DNA of 64,000 bases from Providencia alcalifaciens (GTDB lineage: Bacteria > Pseudomonadota > Gammaproteobacteria > Enterobacterales > Enterobacteriaceae): positions 1,488,001 through 1,552,000 of the forward strand of contig NZ_OU659204.1 in assembly GCF_915403165.1 (NCBI RefSeq), read 5' to 3'. Positions 15,051 through 23,676 of this stretch are shown piece after piece. The translations under genes were made by a program, and so were the position numbers. The notes under the pieces are model-generated. The model saw nothing but the letters and a program-made list of their open reading frames with translations. It was not told where the DNA came from and ran no database searches. Positions within the stretch are counted from its first letter, which is position 1. Each line of letters begins with the position of its first letter.

Positions 15051-15398
15051 ATGAGTGATATAGCCAAAGAGCTATTAAAGATATCGATAAAGTATTTGAT
15101 TGCTTTCGTACCGATATTTGTAGTTCTCTTTTTCATTTACCAAAACTCAAAGTTAGAGCGTGAAATTAAGTCGCTGAATGGTGAGCTTTCGCGACAATCA
15201 CTCATATCTGATAACGCCTACACCTCAATATCTATCTTTGACCGTATCTCTGGAGCAACCATTGATGCTAAACAACAAAACACACTGGACGCACAGGGAG
15301 CCAAGAAAGACGTCAAAGCTATTCTTGTGGATAATGACTGCGCTCCCGTTGCTGCTCCTGATAGTCTTATTAACAGGATGCGGCAATACAAAGACTGA
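15051..15398 (+). CDS. Rz: Inner-membrane spanin subunit, Rz-like
   Basis: The 115-residue protein has one N-terminal membrane span (IAFVPIFVVLFFIYQ, residues 17-31) followed by a periplasmic coiled coil (KLEREIKSLNGELSRQS) and a tail. It follows the endolysin by one base and contains the start of Rz1 in another frame, which is the standard spanin layout. With Rz1 it would disrupt the outer membrane. Confidence 0.8.
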   Translation: MSDIAKELLKISIKYLIAFVPIFVVLFFIYQNSKLEREIKSLNGELSRQSLISDNAYTSISIFDRISGATIDAKQQNTLDAQGAKKDVKAILVDNDCAPVAAPDSLINRMRQYKD

Positions 15399-15603
15399 AT
15401 ATGTATTAGCGCCTCACATCCCAATTCCTGCAAGCTTACTAGCTGATTGCCCGATACCAGATATCCCCGACAAAATGACGTGGGGTGATATTGCTGAATA
15501 CAATATTGAGCTGATGTCGGTAATTAAGGCGTGCAACTTGGACAAGAAAGCAATACGGGAAATTGAGTATCATAGGTTACATGACAAGGGTGATAGTAAT
15601 TAG
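15334..15603 (+). CDS. Rz1: Outer-membrane spanin lipoprotein, Rz1-like
   Basis: The product starts MTALPLLLLIVLLTGC, a lipoprotein signal with lipobox LTGC and lipid-modified C16. It overlaps Rz by 65 bases in a different frame. At 89 residues it is longer than lambda Rz1. It contains a proline-rich stretch (IPIPASLLADCPIPDIP) and two more cysteines, as in the longer Rz1 group. The frame is open further upstream, but only this ATG gives a correct signal peptide. Confidence 0.8.
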   Translation: MTALPLLLLIVLLTGCGNTKTEYVLAPHIPIPASLLADCPIPDIPDKMTWGDIAEYNIELMSVIKACNLDKKAIREIEYHRLHDKGDSN

Positions 15604-15762
15604 AAATGCACCATACACTGATACAAGAATAAGCAGGATTCCAACCATAGATCTAAATGCCGCACCAGCGTTTGAAGCCTTTTTTATATCTTTGAAGCAA
15701 TAGTATGCGCACATGATTAACATAAACTCTATGGCAATTCCTGTCATGTGATACTCGGTCAT
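15577..15762 (-). CDS. Two-span membrane protein on the reverse strand, 61 residues
   Basis: The ATG at 15762 follows TGGAG on the minus strand. Two hydrophobic helices (about residues 6-22 and 38-58) flank a basic loop with KDIKKASNAG. It converges with Rz1 and overlaps its end by 27 bases, like a small cargo gene. I do not recognise the family; some doubt about reality remains. Confidence 0.5.
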   Translation of the reverse strand: MTEYHMTGIAIEFMLIMCAYYCFKDIKKASNAGAAFRSMVGILLILVSVYGAFLITITLVM

Positions 15763-15830
15763 AATCAACTCCATCTGTTTGGTATGTTGCAATCAATTGT
15801 ACATAAGCTAAATATTCATAGCCATAAGCT

Positions 15831-15859
15831 AAAAACAAAAATGCCCCAGATATCGGGGC
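15831..15859 (-). terminator. Minus-strand terminator
   Basis: Stem GCCCC/GGGGC (15843-15847, 15855-15859) is followed on the minus strand by TTTTTGTTTTT. It sits upstream of the reverse-strand gene at 15577-15762, so it would end a leftward transcript from about 15860-16000, where no protein gene is seen. A small reverse-strand RNA is possible. Confidence 0.6.
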
Positions 15860-15961
15860 AAAGTAGAGAATAATAGTTCATGAATGAGCGTCACTATACG
15901 TTAATCATGAATGACCACAACCTTGAAAAGGTAGTAATCTCAAGCGGATATTACAAATATG

Positions 15962-15987
15962 AGCCTCGCAAAATAGCGGGGCTTTTT
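15962..15987 (+). terminator. Terminator of the lysis cassette
   Basis: Stem AGCCTCGC/GCGGGGCT (15962-15969, 15976-15983) with a five-T run. Confidence 0.8.
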
Positions 15988-16006
15988 AATATCAAAAGGA
16001 AATAAG

Positions 16007-16165
16007 ATGTTTGAAATTATCATCCCGGTCATTACCGCAATCGCTGGATTCGTCGCTGGCGCTCTTGTCTATCGAAAGCACACAAAAGAAGCGGAACGAA
16101 TCGTTCAGCAACTGAAAGCTGAGAAAGAGCGATTACAGAAGCGTTTAGATGAGCACAAGAAGTAA
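16007..16165 (+). CDS. Small membrane-anchored coiled-coil protein, 52 residues
   Basis: The ATG at 16007 follows AAAGGAA. Residues 3-22 form a membrane anchor (EIIIPVITAIAGFVAGALVY), and the rest is a charged coiled coil (KEAERIVQQLKAEKERLQKRL). The form resembles a spanin-like or YtxH-like small protein. It lies between two terminators and so has its own short transcript. Function unknown. Confidence 0.65.
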   Translation: MFEIIIPVITAIAGFVAGALVYRKHTKEAERIVQQLKAEKERLQKRLDEHKK

Positions 16166-16202
16166 TACGTCGCGAAGCTACCATTGCCAATGGTTGAGAA
16201 TG

Positions 16203-16221
16203 CCACATATTTGTGGTTTTT
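16203..16221 (+). terminator. Short terminator after the 52-residue gene
   Basis: Stem CCACA/TGTGG (16203-16207, 16212-16216) is followed by five Ts. A wider repeat (CCAATGG about 16187 and CCATTGG about 16225) encloses it and could extend the stem. Confidence 0.65.
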
Positions 16222-16256
16222 AATGCCATTGGTATAAGAAAATAAATTCAATTAAA

Positions 16257-16443
16257 TCAATACGCAAAAATACAACTTCATATAGGAAGACCCATTCATG
16301 CGTATTGATAACCCATCTACATAAAGCGTATCTCACGCGCAAATATCACAACCCGAGACCATTCACAAAAGCGACTTCAGAGGACTGCCTGTTTAGGTGT
16401 GCTCGGGTCAGGCTTGTTCTGTGAGAACTGAGGTCTCTTTTTT
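16257..16443 (+). ncRNA. Structured leader or small RNA ahead of the KilA-N gene
   Basis: Two elements are visible. The first is a perfect 9-bp inverted repeat TCAATACGC/GCGTATTGA (16257-16265, 16300-16308). The second lies at 16351-16443: GAGACC (16355-16360) pairs with GGTCTC (16432-16437) directly before six Ts, with inner helices 16362-16367/16420-16425 and 16387-16391/16409-16413. The same 5' arm is shared by ACCCGAG (16351-16357), which pairs perfectly with CTCGGGT (16402-16408). The two folds exclude each other, which is the layout of an attenuator. The T-run ends 15 bases before the KilA-N start codon, so the switch would control that gene, or release a small RNA. Confidence 0.55.
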
Positions 16444-16458
16444 GAAAGGTAACATCCT

Positions 16459-16971
16459 ATGAAAGAATTATCGGTTTTTAACACACCAGTAAGAGTGGGT
16501 GATGATGGATATATATCAATCACTGATATTTGGAAGGCTGCAAAGGCAGCGGGTATGAAAGTAGATAACTTACGACCAGTTGACTTCCTAAGAAGTTCAG
16601 TAACTCAGTCATTTATCAATGAGTTAGTAAAAGGTGGAAATTCTACACCTTTTATAATATTTAAAGGTCGCAACGGTGGAACGTTCGCAACTAAGTTCTT
16701 GGCTTATGAATATGCTGGATATATAGACCCTGCGTTCAAGGTTGGCGTTTACACGGTTCTGGATAAATATTTCTCTGGTGAGTTAATCTCAGTTGCTAGC
16801 TTTATGGCTGAAGCAAATATGGCAGGGTATATATTCAATCAAGAATCATCAGTTGTCAGTGACTGTGCGAGAACAATGAATTACTGGGGTAGAGGTGGAA
16901 GAAAAGCCCACTTGCTACACAATAAGCAAGAAGCAGAAAACAAACTGCAAATTGCACTGGATTACAAGTAG
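16459..16971 (+). CDS. KilA-N domain protein, possible antirepressor
   Basis: Residues 1-110 match the KilA-N DNA-binding domain (DGYISITDIWKAAKAAG, FIIFKGRNGGTFATKFLAYEYAGYIDPAFKVGVY). The remaining 60 residues are short and lack a KilAC or ANT effector domain, so this is a compact form of 170 residues. Such proteins in prophages often regulate or counter repressors. The gene is alone between a structured leader with a T-run and a terminator, so it has its own control. GAAAGG provides the ribosome binding site. Confidence 0.8.
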   Translation: MKELSVFNTPVRVGDDGYISITDIWKAAKAAGMKVDNLRPVDFLRSSVTQSFINELVKGGNSTPFIIFKGRNGGTFATKFLAYEYAGYIDPAFKVGVYTVLDKYFSGELISVASFMAEANMAGYIFNQESSVVSDCARTMNYWGRGGRKAHLLHNKQEAENKLQIALDYK

Positions 16972-16989
16972 GTCGCTCAGCGGTCTTTT
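16970..16989 (+). terminator. Terminator overlapping the KilA-N stop codon
   Basis: Stem AGGTCGC/GCGGTCT (16970-16976, 16980-16986), which includes two G-T pairs, is followed by four Ts. It overlaps the TAG stop. Confidence 0.5.
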
Positions 16990-17073
16990 GTTATTCCCCT
17001 TGAGGCATGGTTGAAGTTTTTATTAAATTGGCCGCTATTTATATTTCAATGAATTTGAATAGCGAGTGAAGAA

Positions 17074-17271
17074 ATGCCAGAAATACATAAATGGAACTCT
17101 GATGGTGAGGCAACAGCTTATATGCAATGTGGCTACTGCGAGCCAGGGAAAATGAAATATATGGGTGTTAAAAACGAAAAAGGGGAGCATCTACATAGGT
17201 GTGTTGAGTGTGATAAATCGGCGTATTACATGCATGAATATCCTTATCGTGATCCAGTATTTGATAGGTAA
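17074..17271 (+). CDS. Small zinc-ribbon protein, 65 residues
   Basis: Two cysteine pairs (CGYC near residue 19 and CVEC near residue 43) make a small zinc ribbon, with an aromatic tail YYMHEYPYRD. The start follows GAGTGAAG. A terminator lies directly after. It belongs to a group of separately transcribed small genes ahead of the terminase. Function unknown. Confidence 0.6.
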   Translation: MPEIHKWNSDGEATAYMQCGYCEPGKMKYMGVKNEKGEHLHRCVECDKSAYYMHEYPYRDPVFDR

Positions 17272-17282
17272 ATATAGGAATC

Positions 17283-17306
17283 AACCCGCCAAGCGCGGGT
17301 TTTTTA
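17283..17306 (+). terminator. Terminator after the zinc-ribbon gene
   Basis: Stem AACCCGC/GCGGGTT (17283-17289, 17295-17301) with a T-run. It ends 12 bases before the next start codon. Confidence 0.8.
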
Positions 17307-17317
17307 TTGGGTGGAAT

Positions 17318-17506
17318 ATGAAGAAATACACAGTAATCGCAACAAAGAAAGACGGCACTACATACGAAGGCCTGATGACAACGAAAGAGCCTCGTGTGAC
17401 TAACGGCCTAATCGCAATTGCTCAGGCAGACGGTGCATGGATATACATTTCACCTGATGAAATCAGTAGCGTTGAATATGTGCCAGTGATTGAAGTAGCA
17501 GAATAA
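17318..17506 (+). CDS. Hypothetical small beta-rich protein, 62 residues
   Basis: The ATG at 17318 follows GGTGG; the longer upstream frame has no good signal and would cross a terminator. The product MKKYTVIATKKDGTTYEGLM looks like a small beta-barrel. No family is recognised. It is isolated between two terminators. Confidence 0.6.
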   Translation: MKKYTVIATKKDGTTYEGLMTTKEPRVTNGLIAIAQADGAWIYISPDEISSVEYVPVIEVAE

Positions 17507-17515
17507 CCAATCACA

Positions 17516-17542
17516 AAGCCAGTTCGAGTGAGCCGGCTTTTT
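17516..17542 (+). terminator. Terminator before the YfbU gene
   Basis: AAGCC (17516-17520) pairs with GGCTT (17535-17539), followed by a T-run. It faces the 3' end of the reverse-strand YfbU gene. Confidence 0.6.
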
Positions 17543-17577
17543 AATTGGAATGTACGTAATATAGAGTAAGTCGATAG

Positions 17578-18129
17578 CTATCTATTACTCGGGTGAATTC
17601 GCTCTAACAGTATATCTATTAACTCTTGCTTGCGGATTCCTTCATTAAATACAAACTTATGACGTATAGGTAAAAATATATCTAACATTCGTCTATATGT
17701 TTCTACTGAGGGGGAGTGAGAGTTTTTAGTTAGTTCTGTACCTGAGAAACGCCCCATGGTTTTTAACAATCTACCTATTTGTATGTATTCAGATTCATTA
17801 TTCCCATCGAAGCCAGGGAAAGTTAGAGAATATTCTGGAGAGAAATGAGGTACGGCTTCGCTGACATCTTTCTTATCCTCATCACTAAGTCTTTTATATG
17901 TATATGAAAGCATGTCATACATATCAACGGTATCACCAAATAATTTAACTTTAGATGGAGTTTCATCTTCAGTTTCTAGAGATGGGTATTCCCATGACAG
18001 GGCCCAATAGTTATCAGTGGAAATAGCCTCTTCAACGAGGTCAGGATTAAAACTATTTTCTATTCCCATAGCTCTGTAAATTTCACAAAGCATCATTAAT
18101 TGAAGTTTTTCGGCTTGAGAATATTTCAT
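17578..18129 (-). CDS. YfbU family protein, 183 residues
   Basis: The C-terminal two thirds match the YfbU family: MYDMLSYTYKRL at residues 69-80, FPGFDGNNESEYIQIGRLL near 104-122 and ETYRRMLDIFLPIRHKF near 142-158. The N-terminus has the family form (MKYSQAEKLQLMMLCEIYRAM). YfbU is a conserved enterobacterial family of unclear function, and prophage copies are cargo genes. It is on the reverse strand, opposite to the late operon, with an AGGAGC ribosome binding site and its own promoter region at about 18130-18180. Confidence 0.8.
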   Translation of the reverse strand: MKYSQAEKLQLMMLCEIYRAMGIENSFNPDLVEEAISTDNYWALSWEYPSLETEDETPSKVKLFGDTVDMYDMLSYTYKRLSDEDKKDVSEAVPHFSPEYSLTFPGFDGNNESEYIQIGRLLKTMGRFSGTELTKNSHSPSVETYRRMLDIFLPIRHKFVFNEGIRKQELIDILLERIHPSNR

Positions 18130-18193
18130 TTATTGCTCCTATTTATGAACGAAAATCTACTATAGCATTAATTTAATTTATGGAAGGTGATGT

Positions 18194-18796
18194 ATGGCTA
18201 AAAGACCAGATTGGGAGGCCATCGAGTCGGCTTACCGAGCTGGCGCGATGTCACTCCGAGAAATAGCTTCACAGCATGGCATATCTGAAGGAGCTATACG
18301 CAAAAGAGCAAAGAAAGATGATTGGTCGCGAGACCTTAACGCAAAGATAAAATCCCGTGCAGATGATTTGGTACGCAAAGAGGAAGTACGCAGGCAGGTA
18401 CGCAGAGAAACAGTGCTTTCAGAGCGCGTACTTATTGAGGCGACCGCCGAAGTCATCGCTAGTGTTCGCATGGAGCACAGGGGAGATATTCGCAGGGCAA
18501 GAGAGTTGACCAATAACTTGTTTGATGAGCTATCGGCTGAATGTGCTGATGTGCCAGCTTTAAGTAAATTGGGCGAGCTAATGCTTAACCCTAATGATAA
18601 CGGACGTGACAAGCTGAATGAAATTTATCATTCAATCATCTCTCTCCCTGAGCGAGTTAAGTCAGTCAAAGCGTTAAGTGAAACACTTAAAAATCTAGTC
18701 GGTCTTGAACGTCAAGCTTACGGGCTAGATGAAGTACAGCCGAATAAGACAGCTAGTCAGCTATCAGAACTAATGGACGACTTATCTAAGGAATAA
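18194..18796 (+). CDS. Terminase small subunit
   Basis: The 200-residue protein starts with a helix-turn-helix (WEAIESAYRAGAMSLREIASQHGISEGAIRKRAKKDDW) used to recognise the packaging site, and continues with helical oligomerisation segments. It lies two bases before the large subunit gene. It is the first gene of the packaging and head operon. Confidence 0.85.
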   Translation: MAKRPDWEAIESAYRAGAMSLREIASQHGISEGAIRKRAKKDDWSRDLNAKIKSRADDLVRKEEVRRQVRRETVLSERVLIEATAEVIASVRMEHRGDIRRARELTNNLFDELSAECADVPALSKLGELMLNPNDNGRDKLNEIYHSIISLPERVKSVKALSETLKNLVGLERQAYGLDEVQPNKTASQLSELMDDLSKE

Positions 18797-18798
18797 TC

Positions 18799-20286
18799 AT
18801 GAAGCCAGAACATCTTGCATTATTGAGAGATAAACTCTGGCGATTGAATCATCTCTACTGGATCACCAACAAAGAAGGTAAGCCAGTTCGATTTAAAATG
18901 ACGCCTGAGCAGCTTGAATACTTTGAAGGGATGCACACGCGAAACATTATCTTAAAGGCTCGTCAGCTGGGTTTCACGACTGAGGTCTGCATCATCCAAT
19001 TAGATGCAGCGCTATTTGAGGCGGCTAAATGTGCATTGATAGCCCATACGTTAAATGATGCCAAGCGACTATTCAGGGAAAAGATAAAGTATGCCTATGA
19101 AAAGCTACCCGAAGAAATTAAAGCTGCAAATCCGGCGAGTAATGATGCGGCTGGTGAATTGGTTTTTAGCAAAGGCGGGTCACTTTATATCAGCACGTCA
19201 TTTCGTGGCGGCACACTCCGATATTTACATGTATCTGAGTTCGGTAAGATATGTGCTAAGTACCCAGAGAAAGCCCGTGAGATTGTCACTGGTGCTTTTG
19301 AGGCGGTATCAAGCGATTGTTTCACGACGATTGAAAGCACAGCGGAAGGTCGAGCAGGTTATTTTTATGATTACTGCCAGTCTGCTGAGAAAGCGCAACT
19401 CCAGGATAAGAGATTATCTAACCTAGACTGGAAATTCTTTTTCTTCTCATGGTGGAAGAATCCTGAATATGCCATTGACCCTGTTGAGCAATTACCACAG
19501 CGATTAGTTGACTACTTTGATGAAATATCTAGTAAGCATGGCGTTCAATTAAACGAGCGCCAGAAAGCTTGGTATTACGCCAAAGAGAAAACACTTGGCG
19601 ACGATATGAAACGGGAATACCCGTCAATACCGTCTGAGGCATTTCAGCAATCTGTTGAGGGTGCTTACTACGCTAAACAATTCCGTTTCCTGTACGAAAA
19701 TAAACGCATTGGTTCACTCCCTGATAACTCACATTTACCCGTACATACGTATTGGGATATTGGCGTGGGTGACTCAACATCAATCTGGTTCATTCGTGAA
19801 GTTGGTGAGGAGTTTCACGTTATCGACCATTACTCAAACAGTGGCGAGGGTCTACGGCACTATATGAAAGTGTTGAAAGATAAAGGCTACAACTATGAGA
19901 GTCACAATGGGCCACACGATATTGAGAATAGGGAATTTGGTTCTGATGCTAAATCACGTAAAGAATTAGCGCGTGAAGGGTATGAGATTGACGGGCAGAT
20001 TTACTCAATTCGATTTGAGGTCGTGCCAAGGGTGTCTATCGATGAAGGTATCGAGGCTGTGCGTGAAATATTGCCGCTCTGTGCTTTCGACGAGCATAAA
20101 TGCGGAGATGGTATTGCTCACTTAGAAGCCTATCGCAAAGAGTGGGACGACAAGAAAGGGTGCTGGAAAGACAAGCCACTTCATGACTACACATCACACG
20201 ATGCTGATGGGTTCCGTTATTTTGCTGTAAGTAGACGGAATGTTAAACGTCCAGCATTCGAAATTAACCTAGGAACAACCTTCTGA
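18799..20286 (+). CDS. Terminase large subunit
   Basis: The 495-residue packaging motor has an ATPase half with the P-loop variant ARQLGFTT (residues 54-61) and a nuclease half starting around WDIGVGDST (residue 319). The acidic D in HDADGFRYFAV near the end is a probable metal ligand. It drives DNA into the procapsid through the portal and cuts the concatemer. Start is at ATG 18799 behind AAGGA. The stop overlaps the portal start. Confidence 0.9.
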   Translation: MKPEHLALLRDKLWRLNHLYWITNKEGKPVRFKMTPEQLEYFEGMHTRNIILKARQLGFTTEVCIIQLDAALFEAAKCALIAHTLNDAKRLFREKIKYAYEKLPEEIKAANPASNDAAGELVFSKGGSLYISTSFRGGTLRYLHVSEFGKICAKYPEKAREIVTGAFEAVSSDCFTTIESTAEGRAGYFYDYCQSAEKAQLQDKRLSNLDWKFFFFSWWKNPEYAIDPVEQLPQRLVDYFDEISSKHGVQLNERQKAWYYAKEKTLGDDMKREYPSIPSEAFQQSVEGAYYAKQFRFLYENKRIGSLPDNSHLPVHTYWDIGVGDSTSIWFIREVGEEFHVIDHYSNSGEGLRHYMKVLKDKGYNYESHNGPHDIENREFGSDAKSRKELAREGYEIDGQIYSIRFEVVPRVSIDEGIEAVREILPLCAFDEHKCGDGIAHLEAYRKEWDDKKGCWKDKPLHDYTSHDADGFRYFAVSRRNVKRPAFEINLGTTF

Positions 20287-21656
20287 TGAGTACAACAAAT
20301 GTAGATTTTACTCGGCCAGAGTATAAAACGGCTGCTCCTCAGTGGGAGTTAGTACGCTCTGTTTGCCGAGGTGGCGAAGATGTAAAAAATTACCTTCCTG
20401 AGCTTGAAGAGCAGGACAGCAAGCGCAAAAAGAAACGAAATGAAGACTATCAGAGCCGGGCTGTGTTTTATCCCATAACGGGCAATACTCGAAACGGCAT
20501 GATAGGGATGGCATTCAAGAAAGACCCATTAGTTGCGGTTACTGAAAAGCTATCTAGTTTAAAGGACGATGCTGATGGGGCTGGTTCAAGCATTTATCAA
20601 CTAGCTCAGTCTTCACTAGAGTCTGTATTAGAAGTTGGTCGGCATGGTCTGTATGTTGATTACAACAGCGATTCGAAGCTCCCGTACATATTCCAATATC
20701 GCGCCGAAGATATCATTAATTGGCGTACTGACCGGATAAATGGTCGAACTATGTTAACGCTGGTGGTGTTGCGTGAAACAGTTGAAGAAGAAGACGGATT
20801 TGGATTTAAAGACATTCTTCAGTACCGCGTATTGGCTATTGAAGACGGTAAATTTATTTGTAGAGTATATCGCAAGCCCACTGGAAGTAGTGTATTTCAA
20901 ATCGATTCTGAATACATTCCTGAACGTGCAGGCAATGGCCCATGGGATGAAATTCCATTTACGTTTATTGGCGCTCAGAATAACGATCACACCATCGATG
21001 AGGCTCCACTGTTGGGATTGGCAAAAATCAATCTAGGGCATTATCGAAACTCTGCTGATTATGAGGATTCAGTATTCTTCTGTGGGCAGGTTCAGCCGTA
21101 TATTGGCGGACTCAATGAACAATGGCGTGACTGGTTACAAGAAAAAGGCGTAATGGTTGGCTCTCGTTCACCAATCTTGCTACCCGAAAAAGGGGATTAT
21201 GGCTACGTTCAAGCTCAGCCAAATATGCTGGCTAAAGAGGCGATGGACAGCAAGCGCGATTACATGGTTGCTCTTGGTGCACAATTGGTTTCTGCTGATA
21301 GTAAAGTAAAAACAGTTATTCAATCTGTGGGTGAGCAGAACGCCCAAACCTCCATTCTCAGTATCTGTTGCTCAAATGTGTCAGAAGCACTGAGCAAAGC
21401 CTTAACATGGTGTGCTGAATATCTTGGATTAGACACGAAAGACATCTCCTTTGAAATTAACAAAGACCTCGTTAATCACATTGCTGATAGCGCGATGATC
21501 CGCGAAATTGTTGTAGCATGGCAATCGGGTGCAACACGTAAATCTGACCTAGTCAGAAGTTTGCAGAAATATGATGTTATCAATCCTGCTGATGATGTGG
21601 ATGTGGTGGTGGATGAGCTTAATAATCAAGAGCCAACAATGGTAGGTGCGACATGA
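20286..21656 (+). CDS. Portal protein, DUF4055 family
   Basis: The 456-residue protein matches the DUF4055 portal group (YQSRAVFYPITGNTRNGMIGMAFKKDP near residues 55-80). It would form the dodecameric ring at the capsid vertex. Order terminase-portal-minor head supports this. Starts and stops overlap on both sides. Confidence 0.85.
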   Translation: MSTTNVDFTRPEYKTAAPQWELVRSVCRGGEDVKNYLPELEEQDSKRKKKRNEDYQSRAVFYPITGNTRNGMIGMAFKKDPLVAVTEKLSSLKDDADGAGSSIYQLAQSSLESVLEVGRHGLYVDYNSDSKLPYIFQYRAEDIINWRTDRINGRTMLTLVVLRETVEEEDGFGFKDILQYRVLAIEDGKFICRVYRKPTGSSVFQIDSEYIPERAGNGPWDEIPFTFIGAQNNDHTIDEAPLLGLAKINLGHYRNSADYEDSVFFCGQVQPYIGGLNEQWRDWLQEKGVMVGSRSPILLPEKGDYGYVQAQPNMLAKEAMDSKRDYMVALGAQLVSADSKVKTVIQSVGEQNAQTSILSICCSNVSEALSKALTWCAEYLGLDTKDISFEINKDLVNHIADSAMIREIVVAWQSGATRKSDLVRSLQKYDVINPADDVDVVVDELNNQEPTMVGAT

Positions 21657-22774
21657 GTTCAGTGAATGAGCGGTTGATGGATGAATTAATTGCTCACTCG
21701 TTGTTCTCTGGTCGCTATTCTGCTGGTGTGGCAAGGCGAATGGTAAAAGCGCTGAATGAGTTTGATGCTGAATTAACGGCGTCTCTTATTGTGACCTTAG
21801 ATGACGCCAATATTGATATTAATAGTTTCACGGCAAGGCGATTGGAATCATTGCTATCCAGTGTAAGAAGCATCAATAAGCGTGCTGTTGATAGTGCTTT
21901 TTCGTTACTTACGGAAGAAATGAGAGAGCATGCATTGCATGAATCAGACTATTACCCATCACTGTTTGATGCTTTATTACCAGAGTCGGTACTTCGCAAA
22001 TATCCACTCATGAGTATCACAGAGGAGATGTTATTTTCTTCTGTAATGTCGCGGCCGTTTCAAGGAAAACTATTATCAGAATGGTCTAGTGGATTAGAAG
22101 CTGATCGCATGACTCGCATAAATAATGCAGTTCGCAATGGTTATTTGAATGGCGATAGCGCGTTAGATATTGGGCGTAAGATTCGTGGGCATGCAAACCA
22201 AGGCTATAAAGATGGAGCATTACAACTAAGTAGGGCGAATGCGACAACGATAGCCAAGACTGCCGTGAATCATCTTCAAGCTACGGCTAGAGAGCAGTTT
22301 GCAGAAGCTAACAAAGACATCATTGATTACAAGCAATGGCTTTCTACTCTCGATAGTAAAACATCCAATGATTGCATCGTCAGAGACAGATTAAAGTACA
22401 CACTTGAAGGCAAGCCAATAGGACACAAAATACCCTACAAACAAGGCCCCGGTAAAATCCACTGGGGATGCCGCTCGACAGAAACATTAGTCACTAAATC
22501 ATGGCGTGAACTAGGTATTGATTTAGATGAAATGGACTCAGGCACTCGAGCTTCAATGGATGGGCAAGTTCCAGCTAACACAACGTTTATTGAATGGATA
22601 CAACGACAGCCGGAGTGGCGGCAGCGCCAAGTATTTGGAGAAACGAGATTCAGGCTTATGAAGGATGGAGGTATGAGCCCATCTGAGTTCTACACAGATA
22701 AAGGTGAGTTTATTTCCCTAGAGCAACTCAGAGAGATAGATGAGCAGGCATTTAAAACTGTTGGTTATCGGTAA
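21653..22774 (+). CDS. Minor head protein, phage Mu F-like
   Basis: The C-terminal half has the F-like/SPP1 gp7 pattern: NATTIAKTAVNHLQATARE, IDYKQWLSTLDSKTSNDC and KIHWGCRSTE. Total 373 residues. Such proteins sit inside the head near the portal and may be injected with DNA. Overlap with the portal gene is 4 bases. Confidence 0.8.
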   Translation: MSSVNERLMDELIAHSLFSGRYSAGVARRMVKALNEFDAELTASLIVTLDDANIDINSFTARRLESLLSSVRSINKRAVDSAFSLLTEEMREHALHESDYYPSLFDALLPESVLRKYPLMSITEEMLFSSVMSRPFQGKLLSEWSSGLEADRMTRINNAVRNGYLNGDSALDIGRKIRGHANQGYKDGALQLSRANATTIAKTAVNHLQATAREQFAEANKDIIDYKQWLSTLDSKTSNDCIVRDRLKYTLEGKPIGHKIPYKQGPGKIHWGCRSTETLVTKSWRELGIDLDEMDSGTRASMDGQVPANTTFIEWIQRQPEWRQRQVFGETRFRLMKDGGMSPSEFYTDKGEFISLEQLREIDEQAFKTVGYR

Positions 22775-22791
22775 GCAATGAATTTTCACAC

Positions 22792-22816
22792 AAGGTCACT
22801 TCGGTGGCCTTTTTTA
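22792..22816 (+). terminator. Internal hairpin terminator in the head operon
   Basis: An 8-bp stem with TTCG loop (22792-22799, 22804-22811) is followed by Ts. It lies between the minor head and scaffold genes, so late transcription must read through it. Confidence 0.75.
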
Positions 22817-22886
22817 TTACCTAAATTCAGCTTAGGGCTGAGTTATTTCAACGTGCTAGGCGCAAATCAAACCCAAGGGGTATCAC

Positions 22887-23663
22887 ATGTTATTTATGAA
22901 TATTGAACGCAAATACTACTCACAGGCAGGTGGCGAGGATAAAGGAGGCGGTGCTGGTGGCGCGCCAGAAATCACTCCTGAAATTCAAACCATCATTGAT
23001 AAGGCTGTAAGCGAGCAAGTATCTGGATTAAAAGCCAAGCGTGATGAGTTGTTAGGCAAGCTTAAAGAGCAAGGAGACAACTTAAAACGTTTTGATGGTA
23101 TCGACCCTGAATCAGTGAAGGGAATGCTTAAACGTTTTGAAAATGACGAAGAAGCCAAGCTTATTGCAGATGGCAAGATTGATGAAGTCATTAATAAGCG
23201 TACTGAGCGTTTGCGTGGTGATGTTGATAAGCAATTGAAAGACGCGAACACCAAAGTTGAGAAGGCAGAAGCGTTTGCAAATAAATTTCGTGCGCGAGTT
23301 CTTGGCGATGAAATTCGCTCAGCATCTGGTAAAGCCGGGGCACTAACTAGTGCGCATGAAGACTTGATTTTACGAGCTAAAGGCATTTTCCAAATCAACG
23401 ATGAAGGTCAGGCCGTAGCCGTTGATGACGATGGTAATCCAATCATGGGCAAAGATGGTCGCACGCCATTATCACCAATTGAGTGGGTTGAATCACTTAA
23501 AGAAAGCGCTCCTCACTTATTCCCTTCGGCTTCTGGTACGGATGCGGGGATGCATAAGCAAGGTGGCGCACATCTTAAACGTTCACAAATGTCCGCGCAG
23601 CAAAAAGCTGACTACCAGCGACGCTACGGGCGTGAAGCATATTTAAAACTTCCAAAAGAGTAA
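22887..23663 (+). CDS. Probable capsid scaffold protein
   Basis: 258 residues with a glycine-rich N-terminus (GGEDKGGGAGGAPE), a long charged coiled coil (residues 35-135) and a small C-terminal part with basic QQKADYQRRYGREAYL. This is the form of internal scaffolding proteins and the gene directly precedes the capsid gene. Function is inferred from form and position. Confidence 0.75.
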   Translation: MLFMNIERKYYSQAGGEDKGGGAGGAPEITPEIQTIIDKAVSEQVSGLKAKRDELLGKLKEQGDNLKRFDGIDPESVKGMLKRFENDEEAKLIADGKIDEVINKRTERLRGDVDKQLKDANTKVEKAEAFANKFRARVLGDEIRSASGKAGALTSAHEDLILRAKGIFQINDEGQAVAVDDDGNPIMGKDGRTPLSPIEWVESLKESAPHLFPSASGTDAGMHKQGGAHLKRSQMSAQQKADYQRRYGREAYLKLPKE

Positions 23664-23676
23664 GGAAATATAAGCA

